A stretch of 64,000 nucleotides of DNA from HK1 sp965202735 (lineage in GTDB: Bacteria > Pseudomonadota > Gammaproteobacteria > HK1): the NCBI GenBank assembly GCA_965202735.1, contig OZ241844.1:682001-746000 (forward strand), in the 5' to 3' direction. A model generated the notes under the pieces. That model worked only from the letters and a program-made list of their open reading frames with translations. It had not been told where the DNA came from and made no database searches. Positions 1-9,331 of the stretch are shown in pieces (positions within the stretch are counted from its first letter, which is position 1; every line of letters begins with the position of its first letter). Both the position numbers and the translations under genes were made by a program.

Positions 1-2
1 GC

Positions 3-992
3 GGCGCGCGGCCGGACCGGCGCCGGCCGCCGCCCGACCGCCGGCTGAGCGTGGCGCCGATGATGGACTGCACGGACCGGCACTTCCGGTACCTGGTACG
101 GCTCGTCACCCGGCATACGCTGCTCTACACCGAGATGGTGACGAGCGCGGCGCTCGTGCACGGGCGGCGCGACCGCCTGCTCGACTTCGCCGAGGAGGAG
201 CACCCGATCGCCCTTCAGCTCGGCGGCAGCGACCCGCCCGAGCTGGGCCGGTGCGCCCGGCTCGCGGCCGAGCGCGGCTTCGACGAGATCAACCTGAACG
301 TGGGCTGCCCGAGCGACCGCGTGCGCAGCGGGCGCTTCGGCGCGTGCCTGATGGCCGAGCCGGACGTGGTGGCGCGCTGCGTCGAGGCCATGCTCTCGGC
401 CAGCCGCCTTCCGGTGACGGTGAAGACGCGCATCGGCATCGACGACCGCGACCGCTACGAGGATCTCTGCGGGTTCGTGGCGGCGGTCGCCGCCGCCGGC
501 TGCCGCACCGTCGTCGTCCACGCCCGCAAGGCGTGGCTGTCCGGCCTGAGCCCGAAGGAGAACCGCGAGGTGCCGCCGCTGCGCCACGACGTCGTGTACC
601 GGCTGAAGGAGGACTTCCCCGCGCTGGAGGTCGTCGTCAACGGCGGCATCGTCTCGCTCGACGAGGCCCTGGCGCACAACGAGCGGGTCGACGGCGCCAT
701 GATGGGCCGCGAGGCGTACCGCAACCCCTTCGTGCTCGCCGATGCGGACCGCCGCGTGTTCGGCGCCGATGCGGCTCCGCCCGGCCGGACCGAGGTCGCG
801 CACTCCATGCTCGCCTACGCGCGCCGGGAGCTGGAACGCGGCGCCCGGCTCCACCACGTCACCCGCCACATGCTCGGCCTGTTCCACGCGACGCACGGTG
901 CGCGCCGCTGGCGCCGGCACCTGAGCACCGGGGCGGCGCATCGAGACGACGCGGGGGTCATCGTCGAGGCGCTGCGGCACGTCGGCGGCTGA
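3..992 (+). CDS. dusA: tRNA-dihydrouridine synthase DusA (5' partial)
   Basis: FMN-dependent enzyme reducing U20/U20a in the D-loop of tRNA, using NADPH. The frame is open to the window edge and the residues just before the first in-window start (GTG at 51) read RRLSVAPMMD, matching the conserved DusA N-terminus, so the true start lies upstream. Counting from the GTG, the catalytic Cys is at 86 in NVGCPSDRVRSGRFGACLM, and the substrate/FMN-binding stretch around VKTRIGIDD follows at about 125. A tail rich in Arg and His ends the protein, as in DusA. The neighbouring EamA gene begins 17 bases downstream on the same strand. Confidence 0.93.
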   Translation, partial: GARPDRRRPPPDRRLSVAPMMDCTDRHFRYLVRLVTRHTLLYTEMVTSAALVHGRRDRLLDFAEEEHPIALQLGGSDPPELGRCARLAAERGFDEINLNVGCPSDRVRSGRFGACLMAEPDVVARCVEAMLSASRLPVTVKTRIGIDDRDRYEDLCGFVAAVAAAGCRTVVVHARKAWLSGLSPKENREVPPLRHDVVYRLKEDFPALEVVVNGGIVSLDEALAHNERVDGAMMGREAYRNPFVLADADRRVFGADAAPPGRTEVAHSMLAYARRELERGARLHHVTRHMLGLFHATHGARRWRRHLSTGAAHRDDAGVIVEALRHVGG

Positions 993-1008
993 GAAGGGAG
1001 GGGTCGCC

Positions 1009-1983
1009 GTGGCGGAGGATACGCCTGGCGATGTCGGACGGGCCCCGCGACCGGCGCGGGGGCCGGATGCCGGATCGCGCCCGCGGCCGATGAGACCCGC
1101 GGTACGAGGCGCGGGCGGCTCTCCGCCCGGAGGGCCCGGCGCGACGCGCGGCATCGTTCTGATGACCGCCGGATGCGCTCTGCTCACCGTGAACGACTCG
1201 ATCATGAAATCGCTCACGGACGGCTACCCGACCGGCGAGACGATCTTCGTGCGCGGGCTGTTCGTCGCGCTCCCCATCGCCCTGCTCGTGTATCGCGGCG
1301 GGGGCCTGCACACGCTTCGCGTGACGAACCTCAAGGGCCAGTTGCTGCGGGCGGCGCTGCTCGTCGGCTCGATGTTCCTGTTCGTCACCAGCCTGCGGTT
1401 CCTGCCTCTCGCCGACGCCATCGCCCTCACCTTCGCCGGGCCGCTCATCCTGACCGCGGTCGCTCCCTGGACGCTCGGCGAGCATGTCGGCTGGCGGCGG
1501 CGGTGCGCGGTCGCGGTCGGCTTCGCGGGCGTGCTGATCATGCTCGTGCCGGGACGGGACGGCTGGCGGTGGGCCGCGCTTCTGCCGCTCGGCACCGCCT
1601 TCTTCGAGGCCGCGCGGGACATCGTGACGCGGCGGCTCGTCGCCACGGAGTCCAGCCTCTCGCTGACCGCCTGCTCGCTCGGACTCGTTGCTCTGTGCGC
1701 TCTCGCGACGGCCGGCCACGGCTGGCGGCCGATGAGCGCCGGCGACATCGGCCTGCTGGCGCTGGCGGGATGCTGCGTGGGCGTCGCGTTCGTCCTCATG
1801 ACCGAGGCGTTCCGGCACGCGGAAGCGACCCTCGTCGCGCCCTTTCGCTACTCGAGCGTCCTGTGGGCGATGATCGTCGGATTGATCGCCTTCGGCGACC
1901 GGCCGAGCCCGACGATGCTCGTCGGCGCCGGGCTGGTGGTGGGGAGCGGGCTCTACGTCCTGCACCGCGAGGCGCGGCGGTGA
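1009..1983 (+). CDS. EamA/DMT-superfamily transporter
   Basis: Membrane exporter of the drug/metabolite transporter superfamily with two five-helix EamA repeats; the substrate cannot be read from the sequence. Hydrophobic segments begin near residue 45 (RGIVLMTAGCALLTVNDSIM) and continue to the C-terminus, giving about ten helices. The GTG at 1009 has a good GAAGGGAGG ribosome site, but it adds about 45 hydrophilic, proline/arginine-rich residues before helix 1; an ATG at 1090 is the alternative start. It follows dusA closely and may be co-transcribed with it. Confidence 0.85.
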   Translation: MAEDTPGDVGRAPRPARGPDAGSRPRPMRPAVRGAGGSPPGGPGATRGIVLMTAGCALLTVNDSIMKSLTDGYPTGETIFVRGLFVALPIALLVYRGGGLHTLRVTNLKGQLLRAALLVGSMFLFVTSLRFLPLADAIALTFAGPLILTAVAPWTLGEHVGWRRRCAVAVGFAGVLIMLVPGRDGWRWAALLPLGTAFFEAARDIVTRRLVATESSLSLTACSLGLVALCALATAGHGWRPMSAGDIGLLALAGCCVGVAFVLMTEAFRHAEATLVAPFRYSSVLWAMIVGLIAFGDRPSPTMLVGAGLVVGSGLYVLHREARR

Positions 1984-2198
1984 AGCGGCCGCTCGCGCAC
2001 GGAAGGCCCGCGGACGGCCCGCGGGCGGCCGGCCCGGAGGAGGTCGACCGCACGACTCCCGTGCGCCGACGGTCTCGCATGGGGGCGCCGGCAGGCTCGG
2101 TGACCGCCGCGAAGTACTCGTTCAGGGTCCCGGCGGTCTCGCATGGGGCCGCCGGTACCGCAGCCGCGTCCCGTCCCGGACCCGGGCCGGCGGCCCGG

Positions 2199-2660
2199 TC
2201 ACTTCCGCCGGCGCTCGTACGCCTCGGTGGGGCCGCCGGCCTCCTTCCAGGCCGTGTACCCCCCTTCGATGTGGCACACCCGCTCGAGACCGATGCGCTG
2301 CGCGACCTCGGTCGCGAGCGCCGAGCGCCAGTCCCGGTTGCAGTAGAAGGCGAAGCGCCGGTCGGGGCCGAAGACGTCGGACTTGAAGTAGGGGCTCGCC
2401 GGATCGACCCAGAACTCCACCATCCCGCGCGGCATGTGGAACGCGCCGGGGATGCGGCCCTCGCGCTCCAGCTCGCGCACGTCGCGCAGGTCCACGAACA
2501 CCACGTCGGGGGCGCCGTGCATGGCGATCGCCTCGCCGACCGGCACCGTGTCGATCGCCCTGTTCGCTTCCTCGACCAGGTCGAAGACCGAAACCTTCGC
2601 GTGCACGGTCATGATCGGGAGTCCGGACGGGTGACTGGACACCAAGTCTATCCGCGACAT
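2199..2660 (-). CDS. Rhodanese-like domain protein
   Basis: Single-domain rhodanese of 153 residues. The active-site loop is CNRDWRSA with Cys107, the persulfide-carrying residue of the family, and the LRD..ELEREGRIPGAFHMPRG segment (about 58-79) is the typical CH2A-like motif. The physiological sulfur acceptor is unknown. It ends convergently with the EamA gene and starts about 110 bases after the coupled pot-operon cistron, so it could share that transcript. The start is uncertain: an in-frame ATG at 2612 (MTVHAKVS) also fits, and neither has a strong ribosome site. Confidence 0.85.
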   Translation of the reverse strand: MSRIDLVSSHPSGLPIMTVHAKVSVFDLVEEANRAIDTVPVGEAIAMHGAPDVVFVDLRDVRELEREGRIPGAFHMPRGMVEFWVDPASPYFKSDVFGPDRRFAFYCNRDWRSALATEVAQRIGLERVCHIEGGYTAWKEAGGPTEAYERRRK

Positions 2661-2772
2661 GGGGGATTGTCACAGACGGGAATTGCTGCGGCAGTCCCTC
2701 GATAGCCCCTCGAAGCTGGCTCTCGAACTCCCGAACTCCGCGTGCGGCATGGGCCGTTTCATGCCGGCCGGC

Positions 2773-3195
2773 CTACCGGCATTTCTTGAACCGTCTTCCG
2801 GAACACTCGACGGCCGGGCCGGAGGCTTCCTCGTCACCGGCGGTCTTGTCACCATCGGCGGTCTCGTCACCGGCGGCCTCCCCTGCGTCCCGGCCGACCG
2901 GCTCCGCCGCCTTGCGGGCTGCGATGACGGGTCGTGCGGGCGCGCCGCCGCCGCCCTCGCGCTTCCCGTCGCCATGCGCGCCCGCGAATGCGGCGCCCCC
3001 GCCGGAAGCGATGCCGCTCCCCCGGACGTGCGTGCCGCCGTGCTCCCCCACGGCGTTCGTGCCGTATCCGCCGCTTGCCTCCCCGGAGGCGGCATGACCG
3101 CCCGCGTGCAACATGGCGAGGCAGGCGGCCAGCCGCAGCAGCAGGCCGGACCCGCGGCGTGCGCGTGTCGGCGCAAGGCTCGATACACGCCTCAT
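2773..3195 (-). CDS. Small secreted Gly/Ala-rich protein coupled to potA
   Basis: A 140-residue protein I do not recognise. It begins with the ATG of an ATGA overlap with the potA stop codon, strong evidence for translational coupling. Residues 1-36 form a typical Sec signal peptide: Arg-rich start, hydrophobic core LLLRLAACLAMLHAG, then HAASG as a probable cleavage site. The mature part is low-complexity: Gly/His/Ala-rich, then an acidic stretch GDETADGDKTAGDEE, and it ends with two cysteines in ECSGRRFKKC that could form a small disulfide loop. It is the last gene of the polyamine importer operon. Function unknown. Confidence 0.6.
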   Translation of the reverse strand: MRRVSSLAPTRARRGSGLLLRLAACLAMLHAGGHAASGEASGGYGTNAVGEHGGTHVRGSGIASGGGAAFAGAHGDGKREGGGGAPARPVIAARKAAEPVGRDAGEAAGDETADGDKTAGDEEASGPAVECSGRRFKKCR

Positions 3196-4307
3196 GCCGC
3201 CGCCGCCCGATCCTCGGCCGGCAGCAGCACTGCGGCATCGTCCGGCCACGTCAGCCACACTTCCTGGCCCGCGCCGCTGATTCGCTCGAGCGATTTCGCG
3301 AGATTCGGCAGCGCCACGGAGACCGGCTCGTCCCGGCCCTCCAGGTAGACGTAGAAGTGGCTGCGGTCCCCGAGATAGGCGGAGGGTCCCATGCGGCCCC
3401 TGACCGCGTTCCCGCCCGCGCCGGCGTCCTCGAAGGCGAGCTGGAGCTTCTCCGGGCGAATGCCCAGGACGAAGCCTTCGCCAACCGCCGCCGGAGGCGA
3501 CTCGCACGCCGCGCGCACCCGGCCGAGCTCCGCCGACTCGGCCGTCACCATCCCGTCCCGGCACTCGCTCAGGGTGCAGTCGAAGAAGTTCATGGTGCCG
3601 ATGAAGTCCGCGACGAACCGCGACTTCGGCGCCTCGTAGAGCTCGCTCGGCGTCGATATCTCCAGCACGTCGCCCCGGGCCATGACCGCAATCCGGTCCG
3701 ACAGGGTCAGCGCCTCCTCCTGGTCGTGGGTCACGAACACGAAGGTGATCCCCACCTGCTGCTGGAGCTGGCGGAGCTCGATCTGCATCTGCTCCCTCAG
3801 CTTCCTGTCGAGCGCCCCCAGCGGCTCGTCCAGCAGGAGCACCTCCGGCTGCTTGATGAGCGCCCTCGCCAGGGCGACCCGCTGGCGCTGGCCGCCGGAG
3901 AGCTCCATCGCGGTGCGCTCGCCGTAGCCGGGCAGCCGGATCAGCTCCAGCATCTCCTCGATGCGCTCCGCGAGCTCGCGCTTCGAGAGCCCGGACCTCC
4001 TCATGCCGAACGCGATGTTGGACGCTACGTTCAGGTGCGGGAAGATGGCGTAGCTCTGGAACACCATGTTCACCGGGCGGTGATTCGGCGGCGCCGTCGT
4101 GACGTCCCTCCCGCCGATGTGGATGCGTCCCCGCGTCGGCATCTCGAAGCCGGCGAGCATCCGGAGCAGCGTCGTCTTCCCGCAGCCCGACGGGCCCAGA
4201 AGCGAGAAGAACTCTCCCTGCTCGATCTCGAAGTGCGCGTCGCTGACGGCGCGAACCGATCCGAAGTCCTTGAATACGTGGTCGATGGTGATGATCGGGG
4301 CCGGCAT
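3192..4307 (-). CDS. potA: Polyamine ABC transporter ATPase PotA-like
   Basis: ATP-hydrolysing subunit of a spermidine/putrescine-type importer, 371 residues. Walker A GPSGCGKTT at 38-46, Q-loop near FQSY (83-86), signature LSGGQ at 136-140, Walker B LLLDEP at 157-162, D-loop GALD, H-loop VTHDQEEA. The C-terminal about 90 residues form the TOBE domain (GIRPEKLQL). The gene follows potC with a 4-base gap and shares an ATGA with the secreted-protein gene. Substrate assignment rests on the family and on the nearby puuA/puuD genes. Confidence 0.92.
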   Translation of the reverse strand: MPAPIITIDHVFKDFGSVRAVSDAHFEIEQGEFFSLLGPSGCGKTTLLRMLAGFEMPTRGRIHIGGRDVTTAPPNHRPVNMVFQSYAIFPHLNVASNIAFGMRRSGLSKRELAERIEEMLELIRLPGYGERTAMELSGGQRQRVALARALIKQPEVLLLDEPLGALDRKLREQMQIELRQLQQQVGITFVFVTHDQEEALTLSDRIAVMARGDVLEISTPSELYEAPKSRFVADFIGTMNFFDCTLSECRDGMVTAESAELGRVRAACESPPAAVGEGFVLGIRPEKLQLAFEDAGAGGNAVRGRMGPSAYLGDRSHFYVYLEGRDEPVSVALPNLAKSLERISGAGQEVWLTWPDDAAVLLPAEDRAAAA

Positions 4308-4311
4308 CGTC

Positions 4312-5118
4312 TCAGACCCTGGAAGGCGAAAGCTGCACGCCGCCCCGCCGGATGAGCTCGGCGGCGAAGATCACGAACGTGGACGCCACCACGACGATCG
4401 ATCCGAGCGACAGGACCGTCGGCAGGCGTTCCGGAAAGCGGAGCTGGCTCCAGATGTGCACCGGCAGGGTCGCATCGGTGCCGCAGAGGAAGAACGCCAG
4501 CACGAACTCGTCGAACGAGATGGTGAAGGTGAGCAGCAGGCTCGCCACGATTCCGGGGAAGATGATGGGAAAGGTCACCCGCCGGAAGGCGCCCCACGCG
4601 TTCTCGCCGAGGTCCCGGGCCGCCTCCTCCATGCTGGGGTCGAAGCCCTCCATCCGGGAGATCAGCACCAGCATCGAGAACGGCACGCACAGCAGCAGAT
4701 GGCCGATGCCGACGGTGATCAGCGAGAGGCCCACGCCGCCCAGGCTGAACGTGATGAGGAGGGAGATGCCCAGGATGATCTCCGGGATCACGAGCGGCAC
4801 CATGATGAACCCGATGAGCCCCCCGCGCCCCCTCATGCGGTAACGGGTCACCGCCCTGGCGGCGAAGATGCCGAGGATGGTGCTGAGGACCGACACGCTC
4901 ACCGCGACCTTCACGCTGTTCCAGAACCCGTTCAGAAGCCCCTGGCTGTCCGCGAGCGCGTGGTACCACCTGAACGTGAAGCCCTTCAGCGGAAAGGTCA
5001 CGTACTGCGAGTCGTTGAACGAGAACACGGGCAGCACCGCGACCGGCAGGTACAGGAACACGAGGTACGCCACCGCGTACACCCCGAGACCGTTCAGACC
5101 TGGGCGCCGGGCGGCCAT
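4312..5118 (-). CDS. potC: Polyamine ABC transporter permease PotC-like
   Basis: Inner-membrane permease of 268 residues with about six hydrophobic helices. The cytoplasmic EAA loop that docks on the ATPase is EAARDLGENAWGAFRRVTFP. The family hallmark FSFNDSQYVTFPLKGFTFRWY follows the first helix in two parts. It sits three bases after the PotB stop codon and four bases before potA, so one operon is likely. It pairs with PotB as the translocation heterodimer. Confidence 0.92.
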   Translation of the reverse strand: MAARRPGLNGLGVYAVAYLVFLYLPVAVLPVFSFNDSQYVTFPLKGFTFRWYHALADSQGLLNGFWNSVKVAVSVSVLSTILGIFAARAVTRYRMRGRGGLIGFIMVPLVIPEIILGISLLITFSLGGVGLSLITVGIGHLLLCVPFSMLVLISRMEGFDPSMEEAARDLGENAWGAFRRVTFPIIFPGIVASLLLTFTISFDEFVLAFFLCGTDATLPVHIWSQLRFPERLPTVLSLGSIVVVASTFVIFAAELIRRGGVQLSPSRV

Positions 5119-5121
5119 CCG

Positions 5122-6087
5122 CTATCCCACCTTCTTGCGGTACCAGCGGGTGGCGCCGAGGAGCGCGCACACCGCCAGCGTGACGGTCAGCATGGAGATG
5201 ATCGACAGCGCGGCCCCGAGCGGCCAGTTGAGCGCCTTGCCGAACATGGACTGGATGATGTTGCCGATCATGATCCCGCGGGTTCCCCCCACCAGCGCCG
5301 GGGTCACGTAGTCGCCGACGGTGGGGATGAACACCAGCAGGCTCGCGGCGATCACCCCGGGGAGCGACAGCGGCAGGGTGACCCGCACGAAGGTCATGAA
5401 CGCGCTCTCGCCGAGGTCGCGCGCGGCCTCGACGAGGGAGCGGTCGATCTTCTCCAGCGACACGTAGATGGGCAGGATGGCCACCGCGGCCCAGGCGTGG
5501 GCCAGCGTGATCACCACCGCGGTCGGGTTGTAGAGCAGGAACTCGAGAGGTGCGGATATGACCCCCAGGGACATGAGGCCGGAGTTGACGACCCCGTTGT
5601 AGCCGAGGATCACCTTCCACGCGAAGACGCGGAGCAGGTAGCTGGTCCAGAAGGGGATCGTGACCAGGACGATCCACATCATCTTGTTCTTCCGGACGTG
5701 GAAGGCGATGTAGTACGCCAGTGGATAGGCCAGCACGATGGTGGCCAGCGTCACCAGCGCGGAGATTCGAATCGAACGGTAGAGGATGAGGGAGTAGATC
5801 TTCTTCTCGAAGAAGGCGGCGTAGTTCTCCGTGGTGAAGGTGCGGGTGATGTCGACGTACTCCTGCTTCCAGAAGCTCATGGTGCTCAGGATGAGCAAGG
5901 GAAACAGCAGTCCGAGCACCACCACCACCAGTGCCGGGGACAGCAGGGCGTATCCTCGCGCCGACTCGCTCCGCATGAGCCGCACCCGGACCCGCTGGCG
6001 CATGGAGGCGGGTGGCGCGGGTCTCGAGGCAGCCGCGATCGGGCCTCCGTTGGCGGGGGAGAGGGGGCCGGTCCGCGAAGTCGTCAC
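5122..6087 (-). CDS. potB: Polyamine ABC transporter permease PotB-like
   Basis: Permease of 321 residues with six predicted transmembrane segments after a cytoplasmic N-terminal extension of about 40 residues that is rich in Pro, Arg and Ala. The EAA loop is EAARDLGESAFMTFVRVTLP, and the binding-protein-dependent permease signature is complete. It lies 269 bases after potD, where I see no gene, and three bases before potC. Together with PotC it forms the membrane channel for the substrate delivered by the PotD-like binding protein. Confidence 0.92.
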   Translation of the reverse strand: MTTSRTGPLSPANGGPIAAASRPAPPASMRQRVRVRLMRSESARGYALLSPALVVVVLGLLFPLLILSTMSFWKQEYVDITRTFTTENYAAFFEKKIYSLILYRSIRISALVTLATIVLAYPLAYYIAFHVRKNKMMWIVLVTIPFWTSYLLRVFAWKVILGYNGVVNSGLMSLGVISAPLEFLLYNPTAVVITLAHAWAAVAILPIYVSLEKIDRSLVEAARDLGESAFMTFVRVTLPLSLPGVIAASLLVFIPTVGDYVTPALVGGTRGIMIGNIIQSMFGKALNWPLGAALSIISMLTVTLAVCALLGATRWYRKKVG

Positions 6088-6356
6088 GATCGGGGCTTCT
6101 TCGACCGTGTTGCCGGCGCGCGCACGCAGGTGCGGCTCCGGCTCGGAGGCGGAGCGCTCGGGCCGCGCCGGAGAGGACGCGAGCGGATCCTCGGAGGACC
6201 CGCCGTGCGCCGATTCCGGTGAGAGGGCTCCGGCGCGCCCTCGGCGGGCGCGGACACCGTCTTCCCCTCAGGGTGGAGGCGCCGGGGCGCCAGCGCGCGC
6301 CGGAGGCCCCGGACTGGTTGAAACACCCGACACCGGCAAGGGCTGGGCGCGAGCCC

Positions 6357-7490
6357 CTACAGCCCCGCCTTGACCTCTTCGAACATCTCCTGGAGCACCG
6401 GCTCGTTGCCGATCGGCTCCTGAAAGATGCCGGCGCTCAGTATCTCCTCGGGATTGCTGGACAGGCCGCGCTCCTCGAGCAGATGCTCGGGGACGAGCTC
6501 GTACGAGTGCATGTTGGCGTGGCCGTAGCCCTCGTCGAGAATGGACAGCACCCCGGAGTCGGGGCTGAGGAACGCGTCGATGACGTCGTAGCTCTTCTCG
6601 ATCTTCGCCGGGTCGGCGGCGGCCATGAGGCAGAACCCGCACACCCACGTCATGGCGCCTTCCTTTGGCGTCATGTACTTCACGTCGACGCCTTCCGCCT
6701 TCAGAGCGGTGAACGCGTCGTTCCACGAGCTGGTCGCGACCAGCTCGCCCGCCGCCATCGAGTTCTCGAGATCGGTGGGGCTGGTCCAGTAGTAGCGCAG
6801 CAGGGGAAGCTGCCTGCGCAGCAGTTCGCGCGTGACCTCGACCTCGTCGGGCGTCATGTTGAAGGGGTCCTTCGCGCCGCCGTAGATCGCCGCCACCATC
6901 ACGCCGTCGATGAGGCTGTCCGACATCGAGAGGCGCCCCCTGTAGCGCTCGTCCCACAGGATCCCCCAGGTCTCCTCCTCCTGGTACGCGGGATCGACGA
7001 GGTCGGGGCGGTACAGCACGGAGGTGAGCCCCCAGTCCGCCGGGACGAACCACACGCCGTCGCCGGTGGTCATGCCCGGAATCTCCTTGAGGCTCGGGAT
7101 GATCTCGTCCCAGTGACTGAGCCGGCTGACATCGATCGGCTGCAGGATTCCGGCGTCGCGCCAGATCTCGACCTTGTAGGAGCAGGGGTGGGTCACGTCG
7201 AACTGGGCGCCGGCCCTGATCTTCGCGAAGGCTTCCTCCTCGTCCCCGAAAATGGAGAAGTTGGGGTATTCGCCGTACTTGTTGTGGTATTCGAGGTGGT
7301 GTCCCTGCGCATCCCATCCCTCCCAGGTGAACACGTTGGGATGGTCTTCGGCGGCGCCGCGCGCGCCGCGCGGCCACATCGGGAGCGTCACCGTCGCGAC
7401 GCCGACGGACGCCAGCAGGGACTGGAACTTCCGCCGCGACATCCCACCGGTCGCCAGCATGTCGATCAGGTCGTCCTTCTTGTATTCCAT
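6357..7490 (-). CDS. potD: Polyamine-binding periplasmic protein PotD-like (Tat-type signal)
   Basis: Extracytoplasmic solute-binding protein of 377 residues, bacterial type-8/PotD family. Residues 18-23 read SRRKFQ, followed by LLASVGVATVTLPMW: a twin-arginine signal rather than the Sec signal of E. coli PotD. The mature protein starts near GARGAAEDHPNVFTWEGWDA and keeps the family's aromatic binding residues (VWFVPADWG, TSSWND). It has a strong GGAGGAG ribosome site and is the first gene of the minus-strand pot operon. Substrate (putrescine, spermidine or a related amine) is inferred from family and from the puu genes. Confidence 0.9.
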   Translation of the reverse strand: MEYKKDDLIDMLATGGMSRRKFQSLLASVGVATVTLPMWPRGARGAAEDHPNVFTWEGWDAQGHHLEYHNKYGEYPNFSIFGDEEEAFAKIRAGAQFDVTHPCSYKVEIWRDAGILQPIDVSRLSHWDEIIPSLKEIPGMTTGDGVWFVPADWGLTSVLYRPDLVDPAYQEEETWGILWDERYRGRLSMSDSLIDGVMVAAIYGGAKDPFNMTPDEVEVTRELLRRQLPLLRYYWTSPTDLENSMAAGELVATSSWNDAFTALKAEGVDVKYMTPKEGAMTWVCGFCLMAAADPAKIEKSYDVIDAFLSPDSGVLSILDEGYGHANMHSYELVPEHLLEERGLSSNPEEILSAGIFQEPIGNEPVLQEMFEEVKAGL

Positions 7491-7807
7491 CGTGGTCTCC
7501 TCCGGGGACAGTGAGCGGGAGCCTGCCCGTCCTTATGGCCCGTCGGCTCCGGGTTGTCAAGCGGCGTCTCCGAGCCGTTCCGGGGCTCCCGGAGACGGCG
7601 TTTTCGCGCCGCCCCGCGGACATCGCGCGATGGTCGACGGGGCCTCGGCCATCGCGCCGGACCCGGCCGCCGGGGAAAGGCGGCAACCCGGCAGCTCCGC
7701 GGGCCGGGCCGGCGCGGCGCGGTCCGGCTTCCGGCATCGCCCGTCGCGTGCGCTCGATGCCGGCTCACGCCTTCGGCCGGCCCCGACCGGCGGGGCTGCG
7801 CGGCTCC
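7491..7807. other. Intergenic region upstream of potD
   Basis: 317 bases between the potD start and the stop of the glycosyltransferase gene on the same strand. Only the potD ribosome site next to 7490 is clear. The rest is GC-rich; I could not identify a convincing promoter, terminator hairpin with a T-run, or small gene. A promoter for the pot operon probably lies here by position. Confidence 0.5.
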
Positions 7808-9082
7808 TCAGACGAGCGACTCGAGCAGCCCGGCGGCCTTCTCCGGACCGCTGCGGCTCCGCATGTGGGCGGAGGTGGCCTCGAGCTTCGCGCGCATGGC
7901 CCGGTCGCCCAGGCATGTCTCGATGGCTTCGAGCAGGTCCTCGTCGCTCCACCGGTAGCGGTCGAGGTGCAGGCCGTGGCCGGTCTCCCGGACGCGCACG
8001 GCATTGTCGTGACCGTCCCAGACGTAGGGCATGACGATCGCGGGCCGGCCGAAGTACAGGCACTCGGTGAACGAGTTGTTGCCGCCGTGGTGGATCACCA
8101 CGTCGGTCCGCGGAATCACCGAGGGCTGGGGATACCAGCCGCCGATGCGGACGTTCGGCGGCAGGTCGGAGTAGGCGTCCGCATGGTCGCCCACGTTCAC
8201 GAGGGCACGGAACCGCGACTTCCCGACGGCGGCGATGATGCGCTTCAGAAGCCCGGTATCGCCCGCGCCCAGGCTTCCGAACGAGATGTAGAGCAGCGGG
8301 CCGTCGTCGTTCGCGGCGAACCGGGGCACATCCCAGGGCGCCTCCCTGCGCACGCATCCCTCCAGGTACTGGAACCGGCGCGGGTCGAGCGGCTCCGCGC
8401 GGGTGAACCTCACCGGCTCCGGATACAGCAGCAGGTTCAGGTGGGGTGACGCTTCGAAGAACCGGCCGAGCGGGTACGGGTCCTCCCCGCACTCGGCGAG
8501 GAAGCGGTTGAAGTCGTCGTGGATCGGCTTGATGACCTCGTTGAAGCGCTCGCGGAACGCGCGGTGACAGGCCCGGTCGTGCTCGCCGCATCCGGACAGG
8601 TGGGGAGGGATCGCCTCGTCCTCGATCTCGTTCTCCGAGCACGAGATGATCCGCACCCAGGGCTTGCCGAACCGCTTGACGGCGGGAAACAGGATCACGT
8701 TGTCGATGCACACGACATCCGGGCGGATCCGGTCCAGCACCCCGGGCAGGTCCTTCTCGGCCCACTTCGCGCTGTCGACGATCGCCTCCCAGCACTCCCG
8801 GACGTAGTTGTCGATCTGGTCGATCGGCGCCTTGCGGAAGTTCGGGATGTGGCCGTTGATGAAGTCTTCCCAGAACTTCGCCATCTGCTCCGGCGGCATG
8901 GGCTCGGAGAGATTCACCGGATGGGCTTCGAATCCGTAGCCCTCGTAGACCTCGACGAAGCCGGGGTCGGACAGGAAGACCGCCCGGTGTCCCCTCGCCT
9001 CCAGGGCCTGGGCGATGCCGACGGAGTTCAGCGCGGGGCCGAAGGCGGCCTCGGGAAAGAATGCGAAAGTCATCTGTGGCAT
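7808..9082 (-). CDS. GT1-family glycosyltransferase (UGT-like)
   Basis: Nucleotide-sugar-dependent glycosyltransferase of GT-B fold, 424 residues from the chosen ATG. The N-terminal acceptor lobe has FFPEAAFGPALNSVGIAQAL and RGHRAVFLSD. The C-terminal donor lobe has YISFGSLGAGD and the plant-UGT/macrolide-GT-like signature IHHGGNNSFTECLYFG. Donor and acceptor are unknown. The ATG at 9082 has GGAGG upstream and places the first beta-strand correctly; a start at 9139 would add 19 unlikely residues. No pathway genes flank it, so natural-product, glycolipid or detoxification roles are all possible. Confidence 0.85.
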   Translation of the reverse strand: MPQMTFAFFPEAAFGPALNSVGIAQALEARGHRAVFLSDPGFVEVYEGYGFEAHPVNLSEPMPPEQMAKFWEDFINGHIPNFRKAPIDQIDNYVRECWEAIVDSAKWAEKDLPGVLDRIRPDVVCIDNVILFPAVKRFGKPWVRIISCSENEIEDEAIPPHLSGCGEHDRACHRAFRERFNEVIKPIHDDFNRFLAECGEDPYPLGRFFEASPHLNLLLYPEPVRFTRAEPLDPRRFQYLEGCVRREAPWDVPRFAANDDGPLLYISFGSLGAGDTGLLKRIIAAVGKSRFRALVNVGDHADAYSDLPPNVRIGGWYPQPSVIPRTDVVIHHGGNNSFTECLYFGRPAIVMPYVWDGHDNAVRVRETGHGLHLDRYRWSDEDLLEAIETCLGDRAMRAKLEATSAHMRSRSGPEKAAGLLESLV

Positions 9083-9331
9083 GTGCGTCGTCCCTCGTCC
9101 TCCGGGCGGGAGACAGGCGAGTGTACGCGCGGCGGGCACGCCCGGGGAGGCGACGGCGCGTGTGGTAGCGCCTCAGTCCGACTTCGGGGCAGTCATGTCG
9201 CGTTGAAAGAAAGGTTCAGTCGCTCGTCATGCGCCTGTCCGCCATCAGATTCCGCGAGCACACTCACCAGACGCGGCCAGCGGACAGGCCGTCCGCCACG
9301 CACGGCCGGGGCGTCGGGCGGAGTCCCGGTT

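Noticed and set aside
2070..2148. Two copies of CGGTCTCGCATGGGG 64 bases apart
   Set aside because: Too short and not placed at a gene start; recorded only as a possible chance direct repeat in the convergent spacer.
6088..6356. A small gene between potB and potD
   Set aside because: The only frame encodes an Arg/Pro/Ser-rich peptide without a ribosome site; it appears non-coding.
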